From Zygnema circumcarinatum (Eukaryota > Streptophyta > Zygnematophyceae > Zygnematales > Zygnemataceae), in contig CM074811.1 in assembly GCA_037447605.1 (NCBI GenBank), positions 1,385,027-1,449,026 of the forward strand: a stretch of DNA of 64,000 bases, read 5' to 3'. Within the stretch, counting starts at the first letter, position 1. Each line of letters starts with the position of its first letter. Shown piece by piece: positions 26,086-38,341 of the stretch. Both the position numbers and the translations under genes were made by a program. The notes under the pieces are model-generated. The model worked only from the letters and a program-made list of their open reading frames with translations, made no database searches and was not told the DNA's origin.

Positions 26086-29000
26086 CTACCGCTCCCCTCT
26101 CTGGTGATCTTCGTGGTAAGGCCTGTCATAGGGTGCCCCCCCCTCCCTCCATTCATCATCCTCCCGATTCTCGCCCATTTCCCCTTTCAACCTCCCTCGA
26201 TTCCGCCGTGGAGAGTGGGACTGCTTGCCCAAGCTCCTCCCCCCGCCACTCCCATCCATCTCCGCGTCCTCTGCCCTCCCCCCTGAACTCTGACTGAAGG
26301 AAGCGAGGCTGTCCTGATGGTGGGACGCCTTTGTAGCCTCTTCCCTTTCCCTGGCTCCGGCTGCATCCCCTATAGGGCGGAAGCCCTCCTCTTGCGGAGG
26401 GCGGCTTAAAACGGGAGACTGGGAGGGAGGCTGGGAGGAGCCCTCAGCAACGCGAGGGACGTACTCGCTGAAGGCGGTCATTTTGTAAGAGTGAGGAGGA
26501 GACTTCCTCACACTCTGTAGGTTGTAACATGAGTCTTGCGCTGCTTGTGGAGGAGGGGAATGGCGAGGACTGCACATCTCCCCCCAAACGAACAGAAGGA
26601 TGAAAGGAGAAGTCGATGAGAGTGATGCTTTCGGGAGTGCAGCTGGAAACTGCAGTAGGCAAGTAAGGAAATGGTAATCATGCACATTAAGGAGAGCAAT
26701 GGAAAGTGATATTTACCCGAAAAAGTCATGAGGATATGGGGGGCGGTGCTGCGTAGACGCCGCAGCATCATACATGGCAGGATGCTGCTGAGCAGCTGCA
26801 GCTGCTGCGGCGTATTCTGGAGGAACCCATATTCCTCCGAGAACAAGAAGCTGTGGAGGAGAGGGAGTAGGTTGATTTGGAGGCGAAGGGCTCGGCCGCC
26901 GTGTATGGAGCCGATACTTCTGAAGAGCAAGGACAGACCAAGAGTGGCAGACACTCTTAAGAACAAGTTTCGTAGCAAGTTCACTTCAGAGTTCAACACA
27001 TCATCGGAATTCAGCATCCTTGTCGTCCGGCAAAGGATTTCACAACTCACCCAAACAACTCACGAAATGCACATACATTATGTATCTCCATATGAATCGG
27101 ATACTAAGGAGTATGCAAGGAAATGTCGACTAGTCTCAGAGAGTAGAAGATGTGTTTTCTTATGCCAGAAACAGACAGGCGACAAACACTAGACAATATT
27201 ATTCAAAGCCTTGTATGATTTCAAATGGCAGTACACCTTAGATATTTAAGGGTGCCCCCCACCTCATATTCCTCGAAGAATTGGCTAGGTTATAGCATGC
27301 CTAAAAAAGAAAGCATTATAATGTGTAGGAGTGAAGTGCATCTGCGGCTGATTGGCGCGCATTCCATGCACAACCATCCTATAGTTATCTGCATTTACAT
27401 GATAAATCCTTCAATGCCTTAGTTGCCTTGTTGCAAGATTCACGAGGTACCTGCAAGTGACTCTTTACTTCATCGTTCGTCAAACCATCCACTTTCATCA
27501 GTTCACGAATCTGCTTCGGAGTAGCGACTGCAGTTCCCCAAATTCCTCCCCCAGCCATCATTGCAAGTAGACAAGGTCAGAACTTGCATTCAACTCCTGA
27601 CGTATAGCACCCCATCACCAATTTCGTACCTATCTCCAGCTCAGCAGCAGCCTAAAGCAGCCACTCTCCTATCCCCATTATACCATTGCTGGTTTCGCCT
27701 GCATACCTTGGGATCCTCCCAGTTGGTTCAGAGCACTAACAAATCGGCGGTGCAACTCTGGAGACCAACAGCGCCGAGTTTTCCGCCGAGCCCCCCCTCC
27801 TCCATCCCCTCCTCCTCCTCCTCCTCCTCCTCCTCCTCCTCCTCCTCCTCCTCCTCCTCCTCCTGCCCTCCCTCCCTGTCCTGTTCCCTGGGAAGAAGGC
27901 CCCTCAGACTCCTGACTCCTCGCTGCTTGAGCTGGGGGATACCCACCTTCCAAGCTTCGGCCACGAGGTTCGGGAGAGCTGCGGCGATCAGTGGAATGCA
28001 GAGTCATGGGGGGCTCTCCTGTTGAAAGAGCAAGCTCGGTTGCAGGGGCATTACTGTCGTTGAATCTGAGAGGGCTGGGAGGAGCTGCTGGAGGATAACG
28101 GTCAGCTTTCGAGAAGGGCATGAAGGCTCCGGCCGTGCGGTGAGTTGCAGGAAACATGGGGGAAGCATAGAGCTTCTGCTGTTGAGGATCGGGCTCATTT
28201 GAAGGACTTGCAAACTGTCGGTATTGGAAAGGTTCAGGTTGTTCTCCCTGTTGCAAGAGGCCATTCGGTAAAGCGGAGTAAATGCAATGCAAGGAAGCAA
28301 TGGTTCTCCATCTGCGCATGCTGTGTAGTCGAGTGATAGCAGCAACCCCCTTTCATGTTCAGCGATTCCTTGATTCAGGCTGTCCCCTTCAGTGCGTTTT
28401 CTCACTGCTACCGGGCAGTCAAACTGCCATGGTGGGAAACAATGATCTCCCACACATAATCATGGTCAGTGCGTTCATGTATGCATACTGTGAGCCTTAT
28501 CACTTGTGAAAGAGTTGACAGCAGTCAGCTCGCTGCCATCCTTAGTAACATGCAATCTGCGTGACTACATTCAACCTCCTCTGCTACAACAGTGGCCGAT
28601 CCTATATGATTTTGGTGGATTGAGATGAACCAGCCATTCATATTGGACGTTTATTGTCCATAATGTCAAAATTAAAGCGAATCAACTCAGTCAGTTTGTG
28701 GTATCGCCAGCACTGGTTTATAATCCAAATAGTGGGCATTGGGGGAGTTGAGTTGTCACTTAAGAAGTGTTCCAACCGTGTCAGAGGTATAGAAAGGTAG
28801 ATGCTGACATAGAATTGCACGATCTTCATGATACAAATCAGGAATTACGCCCATACATGTTCGAAATATGCTTTTTATATATGACTATGTACCTGACATG
28901 GTACAAAACAAATTTTCCTTTCTAAAACTGCAACTCGTGCAGTCAAGTTTCCTTAAAAAACAGAAAACTCGTCTGTAAATGTAAGTTGCTATCGTTTTAC

Positions 29001-31031
29001 GGTCAAGCCCAGCTAAGAAATGATGACCTCGACTGCTTGAGAACTATTTGTCGCAGAAGCAGTCAAGCAGTTAAAAAGTATTCGTCCATCCATGAAAGAT
29101 GAACTGCAGCGTGAAGTCGAACTCCATGACTAAGGACAGCTTACGCATTCTGTTAAACAGTTCACAACTCTTAAGGATCATTGAACTGCTACTTCCAAAG
29201 TGGACCATGCCAACAAATATATTAAGGTTGTAATAACCGAGAAATCCAGTAAAAGAGCGTGCCTCTATTGCCAGCCGCGACTTAAAGCTTACTCTCGCAG
29301 TTAGCAACACGGATCCACTGCGGACACGTCAGCACATTGAAATCTATACATGCTGTCAAGCTGCTCTCACAAAAAGAGTGACCCTAGCCATTTGACTGTG
29401 GCATGATATGTCAAGGCTTAAGTTGAAAAGCTCCTCATACATCTGCACCTACTGTGGTGAACCTCCCTATCCTCTCTGAGTTCAACTCTATCACGTGACA
29501 TGTTCTCCGTATGAGCAGTAAGTAACTTGCGCGATTGAAACTGCTAACATGCGTGTGCCCTACGTTCACAAACATAGTGCCACTACAGAGCACATCAATC
29601 GCCCATAGGTGTGATTGATGGAATATAGCTGGCTCAGTTTTGCAGGAACAGCACTCATAACTGTGTACGATCGTATCCAGCTACTTGAACGTTTTCCTTT
29701 GCCATAAGCTTGTCGTTTCGCAGATGAAACGACTTTGAGCAGGTCAATCTCCGGTGACTGGATGAAGACTCCAAAGGAAGCAAATACAGAAATGAGCAAT
29801 CAGGGCAATACTGGGTGCTTGGAGTTTTCCTGATGAACGTACCATCCTTGAGTGGGTGGATGGAACGTAACTCCAAAGCGGCGTAGGAGCCGGCCACGTT
29901 GGTCGCATGGCTTGCCCTTCACTCTGGCTTTGCTTTTGCAATGGTAGAAGTTCCGTTTCTTCCTTAACCTTCTCCCAAGGCACCTGCATGGAGCCGTACT
30001 CCTTCGCATCCGGTAACCCCCTGCTGCCTCCGTCGTCATCTGTCGTTTCTTGTTCCTCCTGCTTCGCACTATCAGAGACCTGTTCAGTCGCTGCTGCTGA
30101 CGGAGAAGTACATGCTTCCGGCAATGGACTCTGCCGAAGGATCTCATCGTTGGCATCTTGAATAGCTGAAAAGCACCCGAGAATTTGGTTAGCGACAACT
30201 CGTTACATTCACCCTACCAAACTAGCAATGAACGATCAGTCATGGAATACAAAAACTCGATCAGTACTTGTAAGGTCGCTTCATGCCAATTGCTTGCATT
30301 ATTTAGAATGCATACTTGATGCAACCACCCTATTCTAGCAGTCAATGAAGCTAACTTTGAAAGTTGCAACATTCACCCAACCGCTCTTTACCACATATTT
30401 TAAACCACCGGTGAAGTGCCACAATGGCCTAGTACTATTGCTGTCTGGAATAACTTACTGCCTCGTTCGGGTCCTGCACTCCTTTGAAAAACATCAAGCC
30501 TTTCCTCTATTGCCTGCTTTTAGATATGCGGTGAAAAGGCTGCCATCAAGTTGCGCTATACTCCTTCAATCAAGGAGTACAGAATGTATGATAAATGCAT
30601 TGTTTCGCTAAGACTCCCACAAGTGTCGATCGGACCTTTTAAACCAACTGTGTTAAGTCACGTCAGTATATCTCAAATGTATACAATTTCTTATTCGATC
30701 TGCCCTGCTAGAACGTCTCAACTCCACACCATAAGTAGTTGCAAGTAAATGCAGGATATTCCATTGAGGCATTAGGATTTCAGGCAGCAACAAGACCACT
30801 AGCCCTTCCCTGTTTTCCAATATGGCTCCAATATCGGACTCTAACTCAAATGTGAAAAAATCTCAAGCTCTCCCTTGCCCAAGACCTCACTTTTCAGGTT
30901 CTGATGCATTGTTGCAGGAAGCGCATACCATTGTCGAGTAGCTGCATGCATAGTGGGAGCTCCCGTTTGAATGCCTCAACTTTCCGGCGCTCCTCCTCCA
31001 AAGCTGCCAATCGTTCCTTCAGTCTCTGCAT
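26086..31031 (-). CDS. GARP G2-like transcription factor, HRS1/HHO/NIGT1 group
   Basis: DNA-binding regulator; Arabidopsis and rice members act in nitrate and phosphate responses in the nucleus. Exons: 31058-30929, 30165-29843, 28247-27707, 27527-27451, 26919-26717, 26569-26086, all phase-consistent. The 5' end is open: an ATG at 31031 ([19 protein letters not shown]) would give about 576 residues, but an acceptor at 31059 suggests a further unidentified 5' exon. Diagnostic features: the N-terminal [21 protein letters not shown] motif of the HHO group; the GARP domain spanning two exons ([22 protein letters not shown], then [19 protein letters not shown] and [14 protein letters not shown]); and the downstream GGIWVPPEY motif. 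A 16-residue glycine run from a CCT repeat precedes the GARP domain. The final exon is disordered and charged. Confidence 0.92.
27798..27862. repeat. (CCT)n microsatellite coding for poly-Gly
   Basis: About 20 trinucleotides read as glycine on the minus strand, immediately N-terminal to the GARP domain of the HHO-type factor and in frame with it. Confidence 0.9.
28248..29842 (-). other. Large intron of the HHO-type gene
   Basis: About 1.6 kb between the exon ending PSTHSRM and the exon starting GEQPEPFQY. Both borders keep phase 0. No nested gene or repeat was recognised. Confidence 0.6.
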
Positions 31032-31544
31032 GCGATCCGCCAGGGAAGCTGGCCCTCCCTGCTATCCTATGGGAGGGAAAAAAGCCCTTCCTCCTCGTCT
31101 TCTCGAACTCTCTTATTTCCCTTTTTTCTGAAGGAACCAGTGCGGTTTCTAGCCATTGTACATGGAAAACAGAAAGCTGAAGGGATCAGCAACACAGGTC
31201 TATCGGATCAATACCCGAACTCATAGAGACGAACTGATGTTTGAATAATGTATGTGCTCTTTCTTCTCTATTCAATGTATGGCTGCCAAGGGCTAGCATG
31301 CGCATATGTTGGATTATTTGTTCAAGGTTCAGACTCTGCCGCAATCTTTCAATGTTCGTTCCAAACATAACCATTGGCTGAATAAAAGTTCAGTTCCAGA
31401 TATTGCAGCTCCGCACGGAGCCACGTTCCTTTTCTCTTGCAGTGTTCCCTTGCCGCTAACCACTTGCAGCCTTAACAAGAGCCCGTTTTCCCGTGTGCTC
31501 TCTTTATAGATTTTCGCAATGGCATGGCAGGCATGTCTGGCAGT

Positions 31545-31760
31545 GGACTCCCTTCCCCTCCCCCTCCCCCAACCCCTCTCCTTTCCCGTCCCCCCTCTTC
31601 CCCGCTCCTCCCCACCCCTCCCCTCCCCTCCTTTCCCTCCCCTCCCTTCCCTCCCCTCCCCTCCTTTCTCTCCACGCCCCGCTCCTGTTTCCTCCTGCCT
31701 CTCGCCCTCCCGCCCCTCTCCCTCCCACTCGCCCTCCCGCCTCCCTCCCTGCGGCCTTCC
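31545..31760. repeat. Polypyrimidine tract
   Basis: About 215 bp almost purely C and T on the plus strand, made of irregular CCCTCC/CCCTTC units. This gives long spurious open frames on both strands. Confidence 0.85.
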
Positions 31761-32172
31761 CGCCTGCAACAGCTCTGTTCGCGAAAACTCGTTCATACAG
31801 CGGCGAGGCTTTTTATAGGTGCTTGCCGGATCTCCGTCTGTTCCCTGATTGGGCCACGTGGCCACTGGGAATCTTCCTTGTCGGCGGCGGCGGCCAAAGT
31901 ATATTCTGGGCGGTACGGCACGAGGCATCCTGCTGCCACGTGGCGTTGCGTGGCGGCGAGCCGGGCGGGCGGCAGGGCATCGCCGAAGATTCGGCCGAGA
32001 GCGGTGCGCTCCTGGCGGCCTGCCAGGATGGATGCTCGCCGTACAGGCGTACGGCCTGCACGGACTTGGCCAAGGACGGACTCGTGGTTTCTGCTGTCTA
32101 GGGCGGCAAGTTGGGTAACAACTAGTGATCCGTATGTATCAAACGCGTGTATTTCCCCTTCTTGAAATGAAT

Positions 32173-32260
32173 CGCATTGAACTCACGATGGCGAGGCCAT
32201 CAAAAGTACATGAACAAAAGCAGCATGTGGAACCACGAGGGACTGGTCGCAAAGGACCTA
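32173..32260 (-). repeat. Dispersed ~90-bp repeat, copy R3
   Basis: Read on the minus strand: TAGGTCCTTTGCGACCAGT, CCTCGTGGTTCCACATG, TTTTGTTCATGTAC, TTTGATGGCCTCGCCATCG, then TGAGTTCAATG. It has the same orientation as R4, about 545 bp away. Confidence 0.8.
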
Positions 32261-32718
32261 GGCAGGCGTGCCATTGAAGGTGCTTGGGGGGGGAGGGGGG
32301 GGTGTATCATACACTGTATAATACATGCGTAATATACAACATTTTAAAAATACAATGTACTTTTAATGTATTTAACGTCTTTTCTTCGTTTTCTTGCTAG
32401 TTAGACAGATATTGATTATAATGATTGAAGCTTCAAGCCGTAAGGAGCTCTAGGACACCTTATACAAGTCTCAAAATAGTTGTATTGAAAAATAGGTCCA
32501 CAAGAGCAGTTTCAAGGGGGGCGGTGATGATGGGACATATGGTAATGCTGCTACCTACAGCGGTAAAGGCATCATGAGCAGGATAAGAGAAGACGAGCAA
32601 CAACAAAATGATGATGAAAACTCTTTATGCACACAACAAAAAACAGCCACGCCTTTCTTCTTCTTCTACTATTTATAATAATTACACCCAACGGAGACAA
32701 GTGAATTGCGAGGAAAAT

Positions 32719-32810
32719 GGCATTGAACTCACGGTGGAGAAGCCATCAAATGTACATGGACAAAAGCATGATGTGGAACCACGAAGGACGACTGGTCGCA
32801 AAGGACCTAA
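32719..32810 (-). repeat. Dispersed ~90-bp repeat, copy R4
   Basis: Read on the minus strand: TTAGGTCCTTTGCGACCAGT, TTCGTGGTTCCACAT, TTTTGTCCATGTACATTTG, ATGGCTTCTCCACCG, then TGAGTTCAATGCCATTTTCC. It is the closest relative of R3. Confidence 0.8.
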
Positions 32811-33107
32811 GCACAAAAGAAAGAAGCTAGTGAATCGTTTGTCTCATTGATGATGCCATAATTATTGAGATCAATCTGGTCAAGAATATCGTCACCAATG
32901 CCAGCACCACGACGCAAGCAAAATTTTGACTGCCTGCCCCCGGCGGCGCCGTGCTTGGCCCACTGGGGCGTGTCAGACTTCAAAAAATTCTCGTACTTCG
33001 AAAAAATCGATATTCGTAACATTTTTGTTTAGTCTGGGTCGACCTGAAGCTGCCACGTGGCGCGCAGGCTGTCCGGGAGGCTTCTGTACAGCACTGGCCA
33101 TGCAGCG

Positions 33108-33312
33108 TCGGACCATTGGGTCGCCAACCGTTGGCCAAACATTGGACGGCAATGGTTGGTTCAACCATTGAATGGAACCATTGGCATCCAATGGTTTCGA
33201 CCATTGGCAGTGATTGAGTCGGTCCGATGCCAATGATTGGCAAACACTACAATGGTTGGGAACCATTGGACACAACCAATGATGAGTCTAATGTTTGGCA
33301 AATGCAACCATT
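33108..33312. repeat. CCAATGG palindrome cluster C2
   Basis: The densest cluster: over a dozen variants of CCATTGG/CCAATGG/AACCATTG in both orientations within 205 bp, including CCAACCGTTGG. Confidence 0.8.
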
Positions 33313-33466
33313 ACCAAGAAAGTGTACAGACTTGTACGCCGGCTGACTGATTCAAACTCATGTCTTGTGCGATATTCAATGGGAGCGACGTGCTTAAACC
33401 ACTAGTCGCAACTTACAAAGATGTAGATACCATTTGAAAAACCTACATCAAATCATAAAACTCCCC

Positions 33467-33626
33467 AACCAATGGTTCGAACCATTGCTAATGGTTGGCA
33501 ACCATTAAATCCAACGGTTCCAACCATCAACATCCAACGGTTGCCGCCAGTCACGGGCAATTGTTGGTTGGGCCGCGACTCGCGAGTCAACGGCTCGCAA
33601 CCATCCCAACGGTTGATCCAACGGTC
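33467..33626. repeat. CCAATGG/CCAACGG palindrome cluster C3
   Basis: A continuation of C2 after a 150-bp gap. Here CCAACGGTTG (AACGG core) variants are more frequent than CCAATGG ones. Confidence 0.75.
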
Positions 33627-34696
33627 CGACCTGTGCACCCTCCGCCGCCAAGTGTCAGCCCGCCCCTCCGCCACCGCGACCGTACGGCGGCGGGGAGCAG
33701 TCGCCGGACTGAACGTTGCGGCGGGCGGGCCCAGACGGCGCCACGCGCCCCCGCCGGCGGGGCAAGCGGGCCGTACCGCCGCGGGGGGAGGGGACGGGCG
33801 CCGCGTGGCGGGGGGGCCGGGGCCCATCAATGCGGCGGGCGGCGGGGGACGCCTCGGGGACCGGCGGGTCCTTGTCCTTGTCCTTGTTCTTTTGGCCGGG
33901 GGGGAAAGGGAGGGGGAGAGGGAGGGAGGGACGCCGCGTGGGCGGCACACGCGCACGGCGACAAAACGACAATCTTTCGATTTTGGAAGGCGCGCCCGCG
34001 CTACTGTTCGCGGGAGCGGGCGCTGCGCGTCCTTGAGGCAGTTAGCGTTGGGGGGGACTGGAACTGCGGATAGAACGGAGCAGCGACTCATGGAGCAATG
34101 CATTTTGCCAAATCGGACCAACTGTCCGGTGAAATTTTTGGGAGGAGTAAACCAGTACTCTTCATTCGGCAGATCCACTTATAACTCGGAAAATATGTAT
34201 TAGTTTTGAAGTACATTACGGTTTTCCTCCTTCCCCATTTTTCTGTTCAAGATTAGCCCGCCCCCCAGACAGAACAAATGATTCAGGCAGCAAAAGGTGG
34301 CCCCGCCCCCTTTTTTTTTTTCTGGACTGCTCAATCGTGTAACTACTTGCAAGCATGCAGGCAGGGGGGGAGCTCAACCGACGGCCGAGAGTCCCCCAAG
34401 ATTCCCGGATTGCGACCTCTCCGCGCATGCCCAGCGTCCGATTGGCCATCCGGATCGCCGTACGCCGGTAACCGCCCGCGTCACCGAACTGCAAAATGTC
34501 CTCTCCCTTGAATAATACCGCAATAAAAAACGCCAGTTGGGCGCCACTGTACGGAGCAAGTTACAGTACGTCATTCCCCGTCGTTTTAAAAAAGACAAAT
34601 CCTGAACATTTTGCCATTTTGCGCCTTGCCCGCCCCAGCCGCACGCGCCACCTCACCAAATCCGCCACGGATTCCGGCCCCGTCGAGGCCGGCCCC

Positions 34697-35054
34697 CCTG
34701 CCCGGGCCCTAATCTTCCGGAGGCTGCCCGCTTGCCGCCCCCCTGCCCGGGCCCTAATCTACCGGCGACTGCCCGCTCGCCACTCTCCTGACCGGGCCCT
34801 AATTTACCGGCGGCTGCCCGCTTGTCGGCCCCCTGCCCGGGCCCTAATTTACTGGCAGCTGCCCGCTCGCCACCCCCCCTGACCGGCCCTTGTTACCGGC
34901 GGCTGCCCGCTTGTCGCCCCCCTGCCCGGGCCCTAATTTACTGGCGGCTGCCCGCTCGCCACCCCCCCTGACCGGGCCCTTGTTACCGGCGGCTGCCCGC
35001 TCGCCGCCCCCCTGCCCGGGAACTAATTTTCCGGCGGCTGCCCGGAGCCGCTTG
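34697..35054. repeat. 45-bp tandem minisatellite, about 8 units
   Basis: Units begin CCTGCCCGGG or CCTGACCGGG at 34697, 34742, 34787, 34832, 34878, 34921, 34967 and 35011, so the period is 43-46 bp. Each continues with a CCCTAATTTACCGGCGGCTG core and ends CCCGCTCGCC. Unit subtypes partly alternate (CCTAATTT versus CTTGTTA). Confidence 0.95.
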
Positions 35055-35292
35055 GACCGCTCATCAATGCCAGCCGCCGCCCTCACTTCGCCTCGCCCGC
35101 CCGGCCGCCACCGCGCCACGTGGCCCCCAATCTGCTCAATTTCCCCGCGCGCTGATTGGCCCCGCTGCGCGGCAGACCAATCAGTCCCGCCCACCCGCCC
35201 GCCCGCTCGCCCTCGCGATCTCCGTACCGCGAGGCCCACCTCGCGCGGAGGCCGCCACGCCGTGCGGCATCTCCGTACGGCCCCGGCCGCTG

Positions 35293-35435
35293 CAGGCGCT
35301 TCGGTATATCGACATATTGCGATATGGTTGCTGCAGGCAGGCAGACAGGCTTGCGGGCGTGCAGCTCCAGGCGCTGCGGTATATCGAGATATTGCGATAC
35401 GGCTGCTGCAGGCAGGCCTGCAGGCGGGACCATTC
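35293..35435. repeat. 75-bp tandem duplication
   Basis: Two copies start CAGGCGCT at 35293 and 35368. Both carry CGGTATATCGA, ATATTGCGATA and CTGCTGCAGGCAGGC, with scattered differences. They lie upstream of the Q-rich gene. Confidence 0.85.
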
Positions 35436-35738
35436 TGGACGGGACGGTTCGGGGCGGGTCGGGACGGGTCGGCTGTCAGGACTTGGGGAGGAAGGGGTCT
35501 GGGTGGAGGGCGAGGCGGGAGGGAGGGAGCGGGAGAGAAGGTTTCTTGGAAGGGCAAGGAGGGAGGGAGGGAGGGAGGGAGGAGAGGTTGTAGGAGAGTG
35601 AGAGGGGCGGTGGATGTGGAAGGGGGGAAAGGGTGCGAGAGCGGATTTGAATGGTGAGCGGAGAAGCGGAAGGGCGAAGATACAAGCGGTTTTGAAGGTG
35701 GTTCAGGGCTGAATTGAAGGTGACGATCTGCGCCAGCA

Positions 35739-38341
35739 ATGGATGCAATGGCTGTGCACCAGTCTCCTAAAGACAGGTGTCGCAAGCATTTGCAGGTGAG
35801 TGGTCGGGGTTGGCGTGTATGTGGGATTTGAAGCCCTTAATAAAGAATGTTGCAGAATGAAGCAGGTGAAGCGCGGCAGTGTCTGCGAGTGAAGAGAGGA
35901 ACATGTTCATTATCAGGTTTTCTTCGAGGAGCAACAGCGCGTTGTCTGAGTTCTTGCAGGATGCTGAGCGGCTTGGACGTATGCTGAATTGCGCCCTACC
36001 AGAAATGATCTCCAACTTCAAAGAAGGCACGGAATTGCTTGAGCAGCGAGTGCGGGATTTGGAAGAGCAGCTGAAGGCTGAGAGACGGGAAAAGGAAGAG
36101 GCGAAGGAGCAGTTGGAGGCCTTGGAAAAGAAGCTGTCCCTCAGACAGCATAGCTTAGGACGTAATCAGGTGCTTCCGTCAATAGGAAGTACCATTGGGG
36201 GAGAGCAGGTTGTGTCTCTTTCGATGACCCGCGTGGAGTCTGTGTCAAGAATGGCGGAACCCACTACGGCAACTCTGACTGAAGTGCACAGACATTTGCA
36301 AGAACAGATGCAGTTTCAGGAGCAAATGCAGTTGCAAGAGCAAATGCAGTTGCAAGAACAACATCAGCAGCATCGTAAGGAGCAGCAGCATCTGCAGCTG
36401 CAAATGAACAAGTCATCGCAGTTGCGAATGGACCTTCCCATTAAATTGGAGCAGCAGCACATCCATCTCGAGCTGCACCCGCTGGTTGAGCCAGTGCAGC
36501 AGATTCAGCAGCAATTCAGCCAGGGTCTGATGGATATGTCGAACCCCGCAAGCGCGAATCAGCTGCAGCATCAGCAGCATCTGCAGCAGGTGCTCGGCCT
36601 GGGACTCGCAGAGCCACAGCAGCAGCTACAACAACTTGAGCAGCCGTGTGGAGTTGATGTGAAACTCCATTCAGTTTCAGAGTCTCAGCAGCTTTCTCCG
36701 CAGATGCAGATAGATATGAGTGTGTCTGACTCGCAGCAACTGCAGAAGTCTGGACCTGTTCTGGATAGCGGAGCCTTGCAACCGCAGGTGCGACAGCAGA
36801 TGTGCATGGAAGCTGCTTCTCCGAATAGCACTACCACCCTGTTCTCCATGTCGACATGTGGCAGTAATTCGTTGGTGCAGATGAATATTGGGGAGGCCAT
36901 GGAGCAGCCTGGGCTACTAGGAGGGGATCCTTCACAATTGAGTCAGTTGGCAAACGATGCGTCTCAAATGCCTCCACACAGGGAAGTTACGATGTCGGAT
37001 GTGCAATCAGCGCACCTTGTGCAGGCCTCCCTTGCTTCACAGCTTACAGGACCAGGGTACACGGTCGAAATGCATGCACAGTCCGAGCAGCAGAGTATGC
37101 CGCTTGAATTGCCTCGGACAGGCGACTTCCAGCAGACTCATGCGCAGCAACAACACAATATACAGCAAGTGCAAGTCCAACCAATGCAACCGTTTCAGCT
37201 TCAGCACCAGCAGCAGCAACTGCAGCAACTACAGCTTCAGCAGCAACAGCAGCAACATCTCCAGCAGCAAAACGAATCACAGCAGTCGCAATCTGTTATC
37301 CAGCAGCAACTGCAGCAATTTCAGCAGCAGCAGCAGCAAGACCAGCACCAAATGGAGCTGCAGAAACAGGAGATGTTGTCGCAGATTCCTCAGCAGTCCC
37401 AAGGTGTTGCGGACATTCAGATGCAGCTTCACGAGAGTCAACAGCAACACTTGCAGCAGCCAACTGAGAAGGAGAGACAGCAAATGCATTTGCAGCATGT
37501 GGAGATGGAGAGGCATCAGCAGCAGCAGCAGCAGCACCATCACGCCCAGATGCTGCAGGCGGAGCGTCAGAAACAGCAACAACAACAGCAGATGGAATTC
37601 CAGCAACATCAGCAGCAGCAGTCGGGCCAACAGCATGTGTCGGATTCCCCGATGGTGCCTGTAATTTCGAGTGTGCAAAGTGCTGTATTTCTTTCTTCTC
37701 CCTCTCCAGCTGCCCTGAGCACAGTGCAGCTACCTGGTCCAATATTTAGCCACATTCCTCGACTTGCTGCATTGCAGTCAGCAGTCATGCCTCTTAATTC
37801 CCCTTCCTCCTCCCTGCTTCCCTCTAGATGTAGTACACCCGGTTCTTCAGAGCAGCCCTTTCAACCTCCCGTGTCTATCCACCAGCTACACCTTCCAGAA
37901 CCTCCAGAAGCTGACGAAGGTGCATTACTGGCCAGGGCTCCTGAAAAGGGGCAAATGTTGAAGGCCGTAATGGAGTGTGGACCCGTTATTCTGAGCCTCA
38001 TGCAGCCTGCCCCGGGCCCTCCATTCGGCCTACAAGGAGCAGGCGGAATCCCGGTGCCAACAACAAGTGCAACTCATATGGCTTTGACAGGCCACCTGCC
38101 CCCTCAGCTCCCGGGCCAAATCAACCCTCAAGTGGCAGGGCAACTTCTTACGGCAAGTGGTCAAATTGCAGCTGCGTATCCGCCAGGACTTGGTTTGGCG
38201 CCTGGTCTCGAGATGCGTATGGCAAATGGCAGGAGAGCGGTACGCCTGCCCTTCCATTCACCCAACCATATTCCTCTCCATGGGCCCCATTTCAATGGCG
38301 GCTTCTTACCCCCCATACATGTTCCTCCGGTCTTAATGTAG
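35739..38341 (+). CDS. Glutamine-rich coiled-coil protein
   Basis: Not assigned to a named family. Two exons, 35739-35795 and 35960-38341, join in phase 0 and give 812 residues. Residues ~20-100 are a conserved-looking helical segment (DAERLGRMLNCALPEMISNF, then EQRVRDLEEQLKAERREKEE), a predicted coiled coil. Residues ~130-590 are dominated by Gln runs with His, Met and Leu, encoded by mixed CAG/CAA codons rather than a pure microsatellite. The C-terminal ~200 residues are Pro/Ser/Leu-rich. The architecture resembles transcriptional coactivators, but this is inference from composition. The start lies in the small first exon (MDAMAVHQSPKDRC); an upstream-looking frame that opens with GTG is not a start. 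Most of the gene is one exon. Confidence 0.72.

Larger units (their letters stand above)
31059..35738. other. Gene-poor, GC- and repeat-rich region
   Basis: Holds the unresolved 5' part of the HHO gene, a C/T-rich tract (about 31545-31760), two copies of the dispersed repeat (R3, R4), CCAATGG clusters C2 and C3, and a very GC-rich block (about 33630-34060) with many CGTACG-like words. The 45-bp minisatellite and a 75-bp tandem duplication follow. The long open frames reflect base composition and repeats; none shows a family match. The last few hundred bases are the presumed promoter of the Q-rich gene. Confidence 0.55.

Noticed and set aside
31329-32165. 200-codon frames on both strands
   Set aside because: A C/T-rich tract and GC-rich flank generate them; there is no homology or splice structure.
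33453-34203. Overlapping 190-240-codon frames on both strands in GC-rich DNA
   Set aside because: High GC content and CCAATGG repeats remove stop codons. No family similarity, no splice context, and composition is the same in all frames.
34697-35054. CRISPR-like regular repeat spacing
   Set aside because: The units are contiguous with no unique spacers and lie in a plant nuclear context; this is a minisatellite.
34844-35785. 313-codon minus-strand frame and a 255-codon plus-strand frame
   Set aside because: They read through the 45-bp minisatellite and the 75-bp duplication, so the apparent protein repeats follow the DNA repeats.
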